Shown: positions 17,058-25,213, counted from the stretch's first letter. The stretch is DNA of 25,556 nucleotides from CAJQND01 sp051010055 (GCA_051010055.1 JBPCVY010000277.1:1-25556), one strand, 5' to 3'. Notes: a model not told the origin generated them from the sequence alone. Numbers and translations are program-made.

Positions 17058-17882
17058 ATGCACACACTCAGCGCCAACGGCGCAAACATGCCTGCCATCG
17101 GATTTGGAACCTGGACACTGCGAAACGGGGAAGCGGCGCGGCTGGTTGCCGGTGCAATCGACGATGGCTACCGGCATGTAGACACAGCTGCCATGTACGA
17201 AAACGAAAAGGCGGTGGGCGAGGGTATCCGCCATTCAGGTGTGGCGCGGGATGAAATTTTTCTCACCACGAAAGTCTGGTTTTCAGATCTTGCCGACGGG
17301 GAATTGCAGCGCTCCGTGGAGGAAAGCCTCAAAAAGCTCAACCAGGACAGCGTTGATCTCGTGCTCATACACTGGCCGTCAAAAACCGTGCCCCTGGCTG
17401 AATCAATGAGGGCGCTAAATGAGGTTGCCGATGCCGGAATGACGCGCAATATCGGCGTGTCAAACTTTACAACCGCGATGATTGAGGTGGCGGTGCGCCT
17501 TTCTTCGCGCCCGCTCGCCTGTAATCAGGTAGAATATCATCCGTGCCTTAATCAGGACGCGGTTCTGGAGTGCTGCCGCCGCCACGGGATGGCGATGATT
17601 TCCTACTGCCCGCTGTTTCGCGGTGGCGATATTCTGGCCGAACCTGCAATTGAGGAGATTGCGGAAAAGCACGGCAAAACGCCCGCGCAAATCGTTCTGA
17701 GATGGCACATTGAGCAAGAAGACGTTGGCGCCATTCCACGCTCATCCAACCCTGAGCGCATCAGGCAAAACCTTGATGTATCGGATTTTTCGCTCAACGA
17801 CGAGGATATGGCGGCGATCACTGGCTTTCGCACACGCAACGAACGCATTTGCGATTTCGATTTCTCACCGGAGTGGGATTAA
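17058..17882 (+). CDS. Aldo/keto reductase (2,5-diketo-D-gluconate reductase-like)
   Basis: 274-residue NADPH-dependent TIM-barrel oxidoreductase. The catalytic tetrad is complete: D42 (HVDTAAMY), Y47, K72 (LTTKVWF) and H105 (LIHWPSK). Other hallmarks are GVSNFTTAM, CNQVEYHP and the cofactor segment AIPRSSNPERIRQNLDVSDF. The length and sequence fit the Dkg-type group that reduces keto-sugars, methylglyoxal and small aldehydes. GGGAG lies about 9 bases before the ATG. The stop TAA (17880-17882) overlaps the stop of the converging potassium channel gene, both reading the same palindromic TTAA at 17879-17882. No terminator is visible at this junction. Confidence 0.93.
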   Translation: MHTLSANGANMPAIGFGTWTLRNGEAARLVAGAIDDGYRHVDTAAMYENEKAVGEGIRHSGVARDEIFLTTKVWFSDLADGELQRSVEESLKKLNQDSVDLVLIHWPSKTVPLAESMRALNEVADAGMTRNIGVSNFTTAMIEVAVRLSSRPLACNQVEYHPCLNQDAVLECCRRHGMAMISYCPLFRGGDILAEPAIEEIAEKHGKTPAQIVLRWHIEQEDVGAIPRSSNPERIRQNLDVSDFSLNDEDMAAITGFRTRNERICDFDFSPEWD

Positions 17883-18571
17883 TCGTTCTCGCGGGAACGG
17901 TAGACCGTGATAATCCGGGCAATAAACACTGCCAAATATAGAACACCCATGGCCGCCTGCAGCGCTGAGCAATTCCGGGCAAAGGCGCTTGTTGCCGTTA
18001 TGTCCCCATAGCCCAACGTCGTAAGCGTGACGAAGCTGAAATAGGTTAGCTCCACAAACACCGGCCCATCACCAGGCAGTTTGAATGAGCCCGGCGCCAG
18101 AATCTCAATCTGGGCGTAGAAGAACGCCCAAAGGGTGCCCAGGAGGAAGTAGCCGAACACTACAGCTGCCAGGGAATCGATATCGGCTTTGTCAGACAGG
18201 GCAACATCGTAAACCGCGTACCAGAACACCATAATTCCCAAAATCAGAATAACCGCCACCTGGACCGCTTCAATGAACTTGTTGGGCGATACATCATAAG
18301 TGAACGACAAAATGAGCCAGGCGATGCCAAGGATTATGATGTAGAGCACGCTTCTTTCATCCGGCTCCGCAGCTCTTACCGTACCGATAAGGATTAAGAC
18401 AAACATGCCCTTGACGAGCAGCTCGCCAAGGGTTGATTGCTGCAAGAGCGGCAGCGTGAACAACAATAACAAGAGCATGCCCAATAGCAGCCGGAATCGC
18501 CGCTTCTCTACGGCCATAAGGAAGTGGCCAATTATCGGGAATGACCACGGGTTAAACTTCTTGGACGTCAT
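17879..18571 (-). CDS. Potassium channel family protein (Ion_trans_2 pore)
   Basis: 230-residue membrane protein with a K+-selective pore signature TTLGYGD at 184-190, preceded by a pore helix (VELTYFSFVTL) and followed by the final helix (ALQAAMGVLYLAVFIARII). Upstream there are hydrophobic helices near 25-42, 50-63, 74-90, 103-122 and 136-155, so it has more membrane segments than a minimal two-helix channel. It has no voltage-sensor arginine ladder or RCK/TrkA domain that I can see. The ATG at 18571 overlaps the end of the DUF2955 gene by 20 bases, so it is the last gene of the AI-2E/HlyD/DUF2955 operon. A role in setting membrane potential for that efflux unit is a guess from position. 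Confidence 0.88.
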   Translation of the reverse strand: MTSKKFNPWSFPIIGHFLMAVEKRRFRLLLGMLLLLLFTLPLLQQSTLGELLVKGMFVLILIGTVRAAEPDERSVLYIIILGIAWLILSFTYDVSPNKFIEAVQVAVILILGIMVFWYAVYDVALSDKADIDSLAAVVFGYFLLGTLWAFFYAQIEILAPGSFKLPGDGPVFVELTYFSFVTLTTLGYGDITATSAFARNCSALQAAMGVLYLAVFIARIITVYRSREND

Positions 18572-19592
18572 GTTCGAGTTCTTTCTTTCGGGTCCTAAGC
18601 CCCTCTATGACCTGGAAAACGATCACAACATAAGCAACCGCAAGGGCGATGAGATAGATACGCTGGGTTATTTTCGTTTCAACATCGTCGCTGAAGGGGG
18701 CTAGCGACCCGCCCAGCAGCACCAAGTACGCATTGTTCGCGCTGCCGGCCAATTTCAGAGCTTTGATGTTGGAGAAAAAGCACACGCCTGTTGCGAATGC
18801 CACGAATGCTGTGAGCCCGGCCATAAGCGGCATGCTCGGGGCGGCGACGAGTATGTTGTAGACAAGCCAGGCGACAAGGGCCCCGGCCATGTTTGCAACG
18901 AGCAAGGCAAGCCCGCTTTGCAATCCCGTTGCGGCGGAAAGCTGCTGCGCCAGAATAGCTGCCATAATCAGGGTCAAAACCGACGACCATCCGAACATCA
19001 GAAAGCCAAGCGCCAGCGGGGCGACAACCAAAGTCATTCGGAAGGATCTTGCGATTACTTCATTTTCCGGTAAGGGAGCAGGCGTTGCTGCGGGCGCATC
19101 CGGGCGTCTCTCCACCGGAATGAGATAGAAGAAAAAACCTGCAACCGAGATGCCAAGGATAAAGTCAATCAACAGCCACATGGTAACGGAGGCCGCAACG
19201 TCGCTGTCGCCCAGCACAAGCACCGGTATGAGCAAAATCGCAATAAGCGCAATCACCACCAGCAACGGTGAACTGCCGGTCGCGCCAAGACGGAAAATCA
19301 GGAAAAGCCCGCTGACGGTGATGACCGAGAAAACAAGCGGGTAGGGCAGGAAGACAAGAGAAATAAACAGACCGAGCGCCAGAATGCCGGCGGTTTTCAA
19401 GATCAACCTGTACACCACGTTCAACGGCACCTGGGCGGGCGCTTGCAAGAACATAGCCACGAAAATCGGCATAATGAAGCACAACGGCCATGCCAAAATC
19501 TGGCTCACGACAAATGCCGAACTCACGCCCGCGCCAAAACGCAGGGCAGCGCGCTTGTCGAATTCAATAGGCAAAGGACAACCAGCTGACAA
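18552..19592 (-). CDS. DUF2955 family multi-pass membrane protein (FUSC/AaeB-like)
   Basis: 346-residue, very hydrophobic protein matching the DUF2955 family as I remember it. Two blocks of closely spaced helices (about 20-150 and 185-320) are separated by a Pro/Ala-rich loop near 165-180 (APAATPAPLPENE). Such proteins sit beside HlyD-type adaptors and resemble the AaeB/FUSC group of aromatic-acid or hydrophobic-compound exporters. The frame begins with a TTG at 19592, overlapping the HlyD gene by 29 bases. No in-frame ATG lies near the N-terminal end, so a TTG start with translational coupling is the best reading. No transport substrate can be assigned. Confidence 0.82.
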   Translation of the reverse strand: MSAGCPLPIEFDKRAALRFGAGVSSAFVVSQILAWPLCFIMPIFVAMFLQAPAQVPLNVVYRLILKTAGILALGLFISLVFLPYPLVFSVITVSGLFLIFRLGATGSSPLLVVIALIAILLIPVLVLGDSDVAASVTMWLLIDFILGISVAGFFFYLIPVERRPDAPAATPAPLPENEVIARSFRMTLVVAPLALGFLMFGWSSVLTLIMAAILAQQLSAATGLQSGLALLVANMAGALVAWLVYNILVAAPSMPLMAGLTAFVAFATGVCFFSNIKALKLAGSANNAYLVLLGGSLAPFSDDVETKITQRIYLIALAVAYVVIVFQVIEGLRTRKKELEHDVQEV

Positions 19593-20628
19593 ACCACATC
19601 CAAGCCCGGCCCAACGAGTTCATGAAGCCGTTGTCACCAGTGAAAACCATGGCATCCACCTGGCCGTTGACCCTGAGACCAATTTTTTCCCCGGTGGTTT
19701 CAGGGTCATAATCGGTCAAGGCAATGATCACGGGAAAGCGTTGCGGATCACGTAGCCAGCCGCGCTTGGTTTCAACGCTCGGTAAATCGCCCGCACGGCT
19801 TTCACGCCCAATCGATGCGCCGACGGTGAGGCTGGCAATCTTGCCCTTATACCTGCGGCCAGGCTGGACATCGAAGACCAGTGAAACCTCATCGCCTTCC
19901 TTGATATTCCCCAGATTGTTCTCCGTAAAATAGGCCTCAATCCAGACATCCGTTACCGAGATATATGTCATCAGGGCCGTGCCCTTTTTGGCATAAGAGC
20001 CCATATCGACTTTCAAATCCGTCACCACCCCGAGGGAGGGGGCGTAAATTGTGCTACGTTGAAAATTGAGCTCTGCATTTCCAAGATCAGCGACCGCCGC
20101 GCGAATGCGTGGATTTTTCTCATCGTCCGAACCAAGTTGCTCCTTTGCCTTTTCGAGTTCTGCCTGGGCCTCATCAACTTGCGCCTTGGTGGCGGCAAGT
20201 TTTGCGCGGGCATCATCTGCCTGGGCGATGGGAACAAGCTTTTGCTTCTCAAGCTGGAAAATCCGTGCTGCCTGGACCTCAACATTCGACAATTCGGTTT
20301 GGGCCTTCGCTAGCCGGGCTTGTGCAGTTTCTACGGATGCTGAACTTGCCCCGACATCTTGGGCGGCAAGGTCTAACGCTGCCTTGGCGTCATCAATGGC
20401 GAGCTGATATGGCTTTTTGTCGATTTGGAACAGAACATCGCCCGGCTTCATAAGTTCGTTGTTTTTTGCTTTAACTTCAACAACATACCCAGAAACCTGC
20501 GGGACTATTGGTACAACATATGCCTTCACCCGGGCATTGGCAGTGTAAGGTGTCAGCCGATCTGCCACCAGGTACCAGAAGAACAAAATCAGGCAAATCG
20601 AGATGACGGTGATTGAAAACTTGCGCAT
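19564..20628 (-). CDS. HlyD-family secretion/efflux adaptor protein (EmrA/AaeA-like)
   Basis: 354-residue inner-membrane-anchored periplasmic adaptor. A single N-terminal helix (about 5-22) is followed by the first biotinyl-lipoyl half (VSGYVVEVKAKNNELMKPGD, about 46-65). Next come an Ala/Lys/Glu-rich coiled coil (about 74-165), the second lipoyl half (IYAPSLGVVTDLKVDMGSYAK) and a beta-barrel (WIEAYFTENNLGNIKEGDEV). This order fits EmrA/AaeA-like adaptors. AAGGG precedes the ATG at 20628. It starts 11 bases after the AI-2E gene stop and overlaps the DUF2955 gene by 29 bases. The DUF2955 protein is its likely inner-membrane partner; no outer-membrane factor is encoded nearby. Confidence 0.93.
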   Translation of the reverse strand: MRKFSITVISICLILFFWYLVADRLTPYTANARVKAYVVPIVPQVSGYVVEVKAKNNELMKPGDVLFQIDKKPYQLAIDDAKAALDLAAQDVGASSASVETAQARLAKAQTELSNVEVQAARIFQLEKQKLVPIAQADDARAKLAATKAQVDEAQAELEKAKEQLGSDDEKNPRIRAAVADLGNAELNFQRSTIYAPSLGVVTDLKVDMGSYAKKGTALMTYISVTDVWIEAYFTENNLGNIKEGDEVSLVFDVQPGRRYKGKIASLTVGASIGRESRAGDLPSVETKRGWLRDPQRFPVIIALTDYDPETTGEKIGLRVNGQVDAMVFTGDNGFMNSLGRAWMWFVSWLSFAY

Positions 20629-20639
20629 ACGAAACGCCC

Positions 20640-21764
20640 TTATGGATTGCCGCTATCAGTCGATTTCTCTTCTTCCACAAACTCCTCAATCTTAACTCCT
20701 TGCCCGAGCCAGGCGGTGATCATCTGATAGCCAACCGACAAGATGACCGGCCCAATAAACAGGCCCAAAATGCCATGGGCAATGGTGCCGCCGATAACGC
20801 CGAGGAAAATGACCAGCATAGGAACCGACAACCCGCGCGACATCACAACAGGTTTCAGGAACCCATCCATAATGGCAACCGGCACAGTCCAGATGGTGAA
20901 GAGCAGGGCGGGGAGAGTGTCCATCGACCACCAGGCATAAATTATTGCCGGAAACAGAACGAGGCCGGGGCCGATTTGGATAATGGCAAGCACCAGGCAG
21001 AAGAATGTGAGCAAGCCGGCGAACGGAATGCCCGCTGCCAAAAGGCCTACACCTGCAAGCAACGCCTGGCCAATAGAAATGCCGACAACGCCGCGGCTGA
21101 CATTGCGGATCGTCGCGCCTGCCAAAGCAACGAATTCTTCGCCCTTGCCCGGGAACAGCCGGTGCACCAGTTTTGACATGGTTTCGGTCAGGCTTGTTGC
21201 GCTGCCAAAGAAAATGCCGGCGATAATCATCGAAGCAAAAAACTGGAGAACACCTAGCCCGGTATTGGCGAACATGCCCAACAGCCAACCGCCGAACGAC
21301 TTTATCTGCGGCTTGAACTGCTGCAACGTGGCATCGAGATTTTGAGACGCCAAAGACCAAGTTCTCGCCAGCCAGTCGCCAAAGAACGGCCAGTCAGCCA
21401 CGCCTGAAGGCGGTGGGGGTATCCTTATTCGATTTGCGGCGAGATCGTCGCTGAGGTGTGTCAGGTTGTCGACGACTGCAAGTCCAAGAGCGCTTACAGG
21501 CCCGGCGATGAGCAAAATGCCCGCAATCGAAATGAGCGTTGCCGCAAGGCCACCGCGTCCGCCAAATTTGCTCTTGAGCCATTCGTAAAAGGGGAAAAGG
21601 GCGGTCGCCAGCACCGCCGCCCAGATGACGACGAGAAAAAACGGCGCCATCAACAAAGCGCACCAATAGGCGATGAAACCGAGGATGGCCAGGCGCACCC
21701 CTATATCAAGTGAAAGGCTGACAAGCTCATCGGTTCTTTCTTTGTTAGTTTCTTTGTCCGCCAT
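20640..21764 (-). CDS. AI-2E family transporter
   Basis: 374-residue multi-pass membrane protein of the AI-2E (formerly UPF0118/PerM) family. N-terminal helices (about 20-60) are followed by a soluble-looking middle region. The family's C-terminal helices contain GVVGISIGQALLAGVGLLAA, IQIGPGLVLFPAI and the conserved end FLGVIGGTIAHGILGLFIGPVIL. Members have been linked to AI-2 export, Na+/H+ exchange or general permease roles, so the name does not prove quorum sensing. I chose the ATG at 21764 (MADKETNKE). GGGGGA lies 7 bases upstream, while two longer in-frame starts, ATG 21803 and TTG 21821, lack a good ribosome site. The ribosome site itself lies in a hairpin. First gene of the operon with HlyD, DUF2955 and the channel. 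Confidence 0.9.
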   Translation of the reverse strand: MADKETNKERTDELVSLSLDIGVRLAILGFIAYWCALLMAPFFLVVIWAAVLATALFPFYEWLKSKFGGRGGLAATLISIAGILLIAGPVSALGLAVVDNLTHLSDDLAANRIRIPPPPSGVADWPFFGDWLARTWSLASQNLDATLQQFKPQIKSFGGWLLGMFANTGLGVLQFFASMIIAGIFFGSATSLTETMSKLVHRLFPGKGEEFVALAGATIRNVSRGVVGISIGQALLAGVGLLAAGIPFAGLLTFFCLVLAIIQIGPGLVLFPAIIYAWWSMDTLPALLFTIWTVPVAIMDGFLKPVVMSRGLSVPMLVIFLGVIGGTIAHGILGLFIGPVILSVGYQMITAWLGQGVKIEEFVEEEKSTDSGNP

Positions 21765-21770
21765 GAAGAA

Positions 21771-21798
21771 TTCCCCCGAAAGCTCTTGATTGGGGGAA
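21771..21798 (-). promoter_or_regulatory. Hairpin covering the Shine-Dalgarno of the AI-2E gene
   Basis: On the minus strand TTCCCCC is followed by 14 bases and then GGGGGAA. The arms pair perfectly over 7 base pairs, five of them G-C. The 3' arm contains the GGGGGA that would serve as ribosome site for the ATG at 21764. A folded mRNA would therefore hide this site. The element lies inside an in-frame upstream extension (MVSPNQELSGEFF...), so a ribosome starting at 21803 would open it. Regulation is inferred; the pairing is seen directly. Confidence 0.55.
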
Positions 21799-21872
21799 AC
21801 CATACAAACAAATCCAAGCAAAAAGAAATTTTTTACTTTGAGGTTGTTGTCTGTAGTTGGAGGTCTTCTGCG

Positions 21873-22124
21873 CTAATCGTTGCCGTTGCTCTTCGGCGCG
21901 TGCGTTTCATCCTCAGAAACCAGTTCATCGCGGGTTACCCGCTCTCCCGGTTTTGTAGTTTTCAGAACCAACAAAATCAGAGCAAGGCTGCCGATGGTGA
22001 GTGAAATAATAAACCCGTTGAAATGAATTACATGGAATTTCTCAACACCGGCCCACCACAAAAGCGCGGTTGCAACACACAGAAAAAGCCAATGGATTGG
22101 TTTGCCGAGAAAGATGTTATGCAT
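21873..22124 (-). CDS. Small two-helix membrane protein of the TRAP-TAXI operon
   Basis: 83-residue protein of unrecognised family. Two hydrophobic helices (about 11-28 and 38-60: FNGFIISLTIGSLALILLVL) are separated by a short loop, and a charged hydrophilic tail (KPGERVTRDELVSEDE...) ends the protein. The ATG at 22124 is chosen because AAGGAG lies 8 bases upstream. It overlaps the 3' end of the fused TRAP permease gene by 8 bases, so its translation is probably coupled. The permease already contains a DctQ-like part, so this is not simply the missing small subunit. It may be an accessory or stability factor, which is inference. The 108 bases downstream hold T-rich DNA but no clear terminator. 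Confidence 0.8.
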   Translation of the reverse strand: MHNIFLGKPIHWLFLCVATALLWWAGVEKFHVIHFNGFIISLTIGSLALILLVLKTTKPGERVTRDELVSEDETHAPKSNGND

Positions 22125-24138
22125 CGCTGCTGCTCCTTGTGGCAAAACCCCGTCCGAAAATGCGCCCAGTCAAGCAAACGCCAGCCAGGAGCACACCGAC
22201 GACAATGTAAATGGTTCCCGTAACACCGAAAACTGTCGTGGTTGGCGGAACAAGCATCAGTATTGCCGCAAGAAGCACCGCCAACCGTTGTGGGGTGGCT
22301 ACAGGTCCCCGGCACCAGCCTTCCAGGGCAACCGAAAGAACCCACAGACCGGCCAAAACAAGGGCGCTGGAAAGCACTGTCAACCAAATTGGACCGACAA
22401 ACAGAAGTGACGGGTTATAGACGAACACCAGCGGCACCAAGTACTTGGCAATGCCGACTTTGGTCGATTCAACCGCCGTCGCCATGGGCGGGGTTTTGGC
22501 GATTGCGGCAGCGGCAAACGATGCCAATGCAACGGGCGGCGTAATGGTAGAAACCACTCCGAAGTAGAAAGCGAACATGTGCGCGGCAATGGGTTCAACG
22601 CCGATTTTTATAAGCGCGGGAACGATGAGCGCGGCAACGGTGATGTAAACCGCCGTGGTGGTGATGCCCATGCCGAGGATGATGGCAGAGATCCCGGTAA
22701 GTGCCAGCAAAATCAACAAATTACCGCCTGACAGCTCAATCACCGACTGGGTAAATTTCAACCCCAGCCCGGAAACGAAAACAGAACCGATAATCAGCCC
22801 GGCGCAGGCGCAGGCGATGGTTACCGGCATGGTGGCGCGAATGCCCGCTTCAAGGGCTGCAAGAAGATCCACCGGGCTCATGCGTGTGTGCTCATTGATG
22901 AAGCTCAGGCCGAGCAGCGAAACCAGCCCCCAGAACGCGGCCATCATTGGTGTGTAGCCGGCGATCAAAAAGTAAACCAGCACAAACAAGGCAATCAGCA
23001 GATGCCAGCCGGTGCGCAGAACCGCGCCGATTTGCGGCAGGCGCTCTTTGGCAATGCGGCCAATGCCGTTTTTCTCTGCTTCCAGATGAACCATGAAGTA
23101 TATGGTTGCGAAATAAAGAAAGGCAGGGATCGCCGCTGCAACGATGATGCTGGTGTAACTGGTGATCAAAAATTCAGCCATGATGAATGCGGCTGCACCC
23201 ATGATAGGCGGGGTGATCTGGCCACCGGAGGATGCGCAGGCTTCAACTGCTGCTGCGAATTTGGGCCGGTAGCCCAGGTTTCTCATGAGCGGAATGGTAA
23301 ACGAGCCGGTGGTGACCACATTGGCAACCGCTGAACCCGAAACAGTGCCCATGAAACCGCTTGCAACAACCGAAGCCTTGGCCGGTCCTCCGGTTCTGTG
23401 CCCCGTGAGGGCAACCGCCAGGTCGATGAAAAACCGCCCTGCGCCGGAGCGGATGAGCAGGGCGCCGAAAATGATAAACAAAACAATGTAGGTGGAACAC
23501 ACATGCAGCGGAATGCCGAACAAGCCATCACTGCTCATGAACAAGACGTCTATGAACTTGCCGAACCGCACCGGCGGGCCATAGAAAAAGCCAAAAAAGT
23601 AATTGGCGAGCAGCGCGTGCAAAATGAAAAAGGTGGTGATGATGACCATGGTCCAGCCGACGGCACGCCGGGTGGCTTCCAGCACCAGGGTGATCAATAT
23701 GCCGCCGACGATAAGATCAGGCAGCTCCTTTTCCCCGTAGCGCAAATGGAAGGCGTCTATGTCGTAGATTGTCCAAACCTGGACAAACAAGATGAAGCCA
23801 ACCAGCAAAAGATCAATTGCGAACCCCAAAAGCCGCAGGCTGTTGTGCCCATCTTGGGGCACGATGACCGGGTCAAATATTGATTTGCGGAACAGAGGGA
23901 AGGTGAAAATCGCAAGTATCAGCATTCCGGTCAGATGAACCGAGCGGAACGAGCGCCCTTCCGGCGTGCCGAACGCAGCAACATAGAGATGAAAGACCGC
24001 AAGCCCGATGGCAATAACCGCGCAAACGAGCAGCACCAAATGAGCAGAACGCAATTTCGGGCTGATGATGAGGCGCTCCAGGAAGCCAAGTTCCTGTTTT
24101 TCCTCGTAGGTAATCTGGCCGTTATTGGTCTCGGTCAT
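22117..24138 (-). CDS. TRAP transporter fused permease subunit (4TM/12TM, TAXI-type)
   Basis: 673-residue inner-membrane transporter that takes up an organic anion with an ion gradient, using a TAXI-family binding protein. The N-terminal 180 or so residues are a DctQ-like four-helix part. The DctM-like core follows, with hallmarks SGSAVANVVTTGSFTIPLM and CASSGGQITPPIMGAAAFIMAEF in the first half, and ILGMGITTTAVYI and STITPPVALASFAAAAIAKTPP in the second half. This fused form is normal for TRAP-TAXI systems. It starts 109 bases downstream of the TAXI gene, across a stable hairpin, and overlaps the small membrane-protein gene at its end. The substrate is unknown; characterised TAXI systems are linked to dicarboxylates or glutamate-like compounds. 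Confidence 0.95.
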   Translation of the reverse strand: MTETNNGQITYEEKQELGFLERLIISPKLRSAHLVLLVCAVIAIGLAVFHLYVAAFGTPEGRSFRSVHLTGMLILAIFTFPLFRKSIFDPVIVPQDGHNSLRLLGFAIDLLLVGFILFVQVWTIYDIDAFHLRYGEKELPDLIVGGILITLVLEATRRAVGWTMVIITTFFILHALLANYFFGFFYGPPVRFGKFIDVLFMSSDGLFGIPLHVCSTYIVLFIIFGALLIRSGAGRFFIDLAVALTGHRTGGPAKASVVASGFMGTVSGSAVANVVTTGSFTIPLMRNLGYRPKFAAAVEACASSGGQITPPIMGAAAFIMAEFLITSYTSIIVAAAIPAFLYFATIYFMVHLEAEKNGIGRIAKERLPQIGAVLRTGWHLLIALFVLVYFLIAGYTPMMAAFWGLVSLLGLSFINEHTRMSPVDLLAALEAGIRATMPVTIACACAGLIIGSVFVSGLGLKFTQSVIELSGGNLLILLALTGISAIILGMGITTTAVYITVAALIVPALIKIGVEPIAAHMFAFYFGVVSTITPPVALASFAAAAIAKTPPMATAVESTKVGIAKYLVPLVFVYNPSLLFVGPIWLTVLSSALVLAGLWVLSVALEGWCRGPVATPQRLAVLLAAILMLVPPTTTVFGVTGTIYIVVGVLLAGVCLTGRIFGRGFATRSSSDA

Positions 24139-24184
24139 ATTCCGCCATGAGCCCGCCAGCCCGCCGGGCCTTGAATGCTACAAA

Positions 24185-24197
24185 TTCACATTGTGAA
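24185..24197. promoter_or_regulatory. 13-bp dyad TTCACATTGTGAA between TAXI and TRAP permease genes
   Basis: TTCAC-ATT-GTGAA is a short dyad with odd centre, placed 47 bases upstream of the permease start. It looks like a protein-binding half-site pair, but it could equally be chance in an AT-rich stretch. No regulator can be named. Confidence 0.3.
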
Positions 24198-24201
24198 GAA
24201 A

Positions 24202-24223
24202 GATGCCGGCCGTAGCCGGCACC
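24202..24223 (-). promoter_or_regulatory. Intercistronic UACG-tetraloop hairpin in the TRAP operon
   Basis: On the minus strand GGTGCCGGC-TACG-GCCGGCATC folds into a 9-pair stem with one G-U pair and a C(UACG)G tetraloop, a member of the very stable UNCG class. It lies 25 bases after the stop of the TAXI binding-protein gene and before the permease gene. The following TCTTTCTTC is only partly U-rich, so it could be a leaky terminator or an mRNA 3'-end stabiliser. Either would give more binding protein than permease, a known pattern in binding-protein-dependent transport operons. Confidence 0.6.
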
Positions 24224-24247
24224 TTTTATCCGGGCAGCTTTCCAGCC

Positions 24248-25213
24248 TTAACTGCTCTTTTTCACGCCCAGTTCGTCGTAACATTTCTGGGCGCCGGGAT
24301 GGACCGGAATGGCCGCGCCATCCAGCGCGTTCTCAAGTTTTACCCGTTTCCAGATTTTCTTCACATCCGCGAAAGTTGCGTGGTTTTCCCAGAAAACCTT
24401 GCACATGTTGTAGACGAGCTCGTCGGGCAAGTCTTTGTGCACCACCATGTTGGTGACGATGCCGAGCGTGTGCAGGTCTTCACCCACACTCTTGTAAACA
24501 CCCTTGGGCATCATGCCCGGAATGTAGCCGGGATTGGCCTTGATGATCTCATCAAGCTTGCCCTTCGGCAGGCCGATGAAGCGGATGCCAGGCGAATGTT
24601 CAAGCTCCAGGAATGATGCCTGGGGCATAGACGTTGCGGCCATGAACACCTCAATGTGTTTGTCCTTCATCAGGGCTACGGATTCTGTGTAGCTGACGTG
24701 ATGAACCGTTCCGCCGTTTGACTTGATATCGTCGAAACCGAACCCGTAGGCTTTCAGAATGGATTCCGCAAAAGCGGTTCCCGTCCACTTTGCTTTACCT
24801 GGGCTTATGTTTGCGCCCTTCATGTCTTCAAAGGTTTTGATGGTAGAATCCTGTCGCACCGCAACCTGGAACATGGCTGGATAAAGAGTTGCGAAATGGC
24901 GCACATCCGGCTGCGCCTTTTTGAACTTGCCCTTGCCTGAGAAACCGTTGAACGCGGTATGAGCATAGGACCAGCCGATTTCAGCATCACCGCCATTAAC
25001 CGACAAAACGTTGGAAATGCCGCCGCCTGAAGTATTTGACGTGGTAATTCCATCTACCTTTTCATCGAGAACCTGCATGATTTTAGCGCCAAGCGGATAC
25101 CAGGACCCGCCAGATGGTCCTGAAACCATGCGCACAAATTGTTCCGCCGATGCCAAAGGAGCACCTATCGTCATCGCGACGGTGGCAACTGCAGCCAGTA
25201 GCTTGAACTTCAT
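24248..25213 (-). CDS. TAXI-family TRAP transporter solute-binding subunit
   Basis: 321-residue periplasmic binding protein. A signal peptide at 1-23 (hydrophobic core LLAAVATVAMTIGAPL, cleavage ASA/EQF) precedes the TAXI fold. Hallmarks are MVSGPSGGSWYPLGAKIMQV, TSNTSGGGISNVLSVNGGDAEIGW, a Phe/Gly-rich MFQVAVRQDSTIKTFEDMKG, and the C-terminal YNMCKVFWENHATFADVKKIWK. The ATG at 25213 is chosen because GGGAGGAG stands immediately upstream and the signal peptide begins there; the longer frame to 25282 would bury it. It delivers ligand to the fused TRAP permease downstream. A promoter is expected in 25214-25348. TTGATT and TACTCT, 16 bases apart on the minus strand, are a weak candidate. Confidence 0.95.
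   Translation of the reverse strand: MKFKLLAAVATVAMTIGAPLASAEQFVRMVSGPSGGSWYPLGAKIMQVLDEKVDGITTSNTSGGGISNVLSVNGGDAEIGWSYAHTAFNGFSGKGKFKKAQPDVRHFATLYPAMFQVAVRQDSTIKTFEDMKGANISPGKAKWTGTAFAESILKAYGFGFDDIKSNGGTVHHVSYTESVALMKDKHIEVFMAATSMPQASFLELEHSPGIRFIGLPKGKLDEIIKANPGYIPGMMPKGVYKSVGEDLHTLGIVTNMVVHKDLPDELVYNMCKVFWENHATFADVKKIWKRVKLENALDGAAIPVHPGAQKCYDELGVKKSS

Noticed and set aside
20640..21764. Reading the AI-2E family gene as a quorum-sensing exporter
   Set aside because: No luxS or lsr gene is in the window, and the family has several reported functions; the name alone does not support it.
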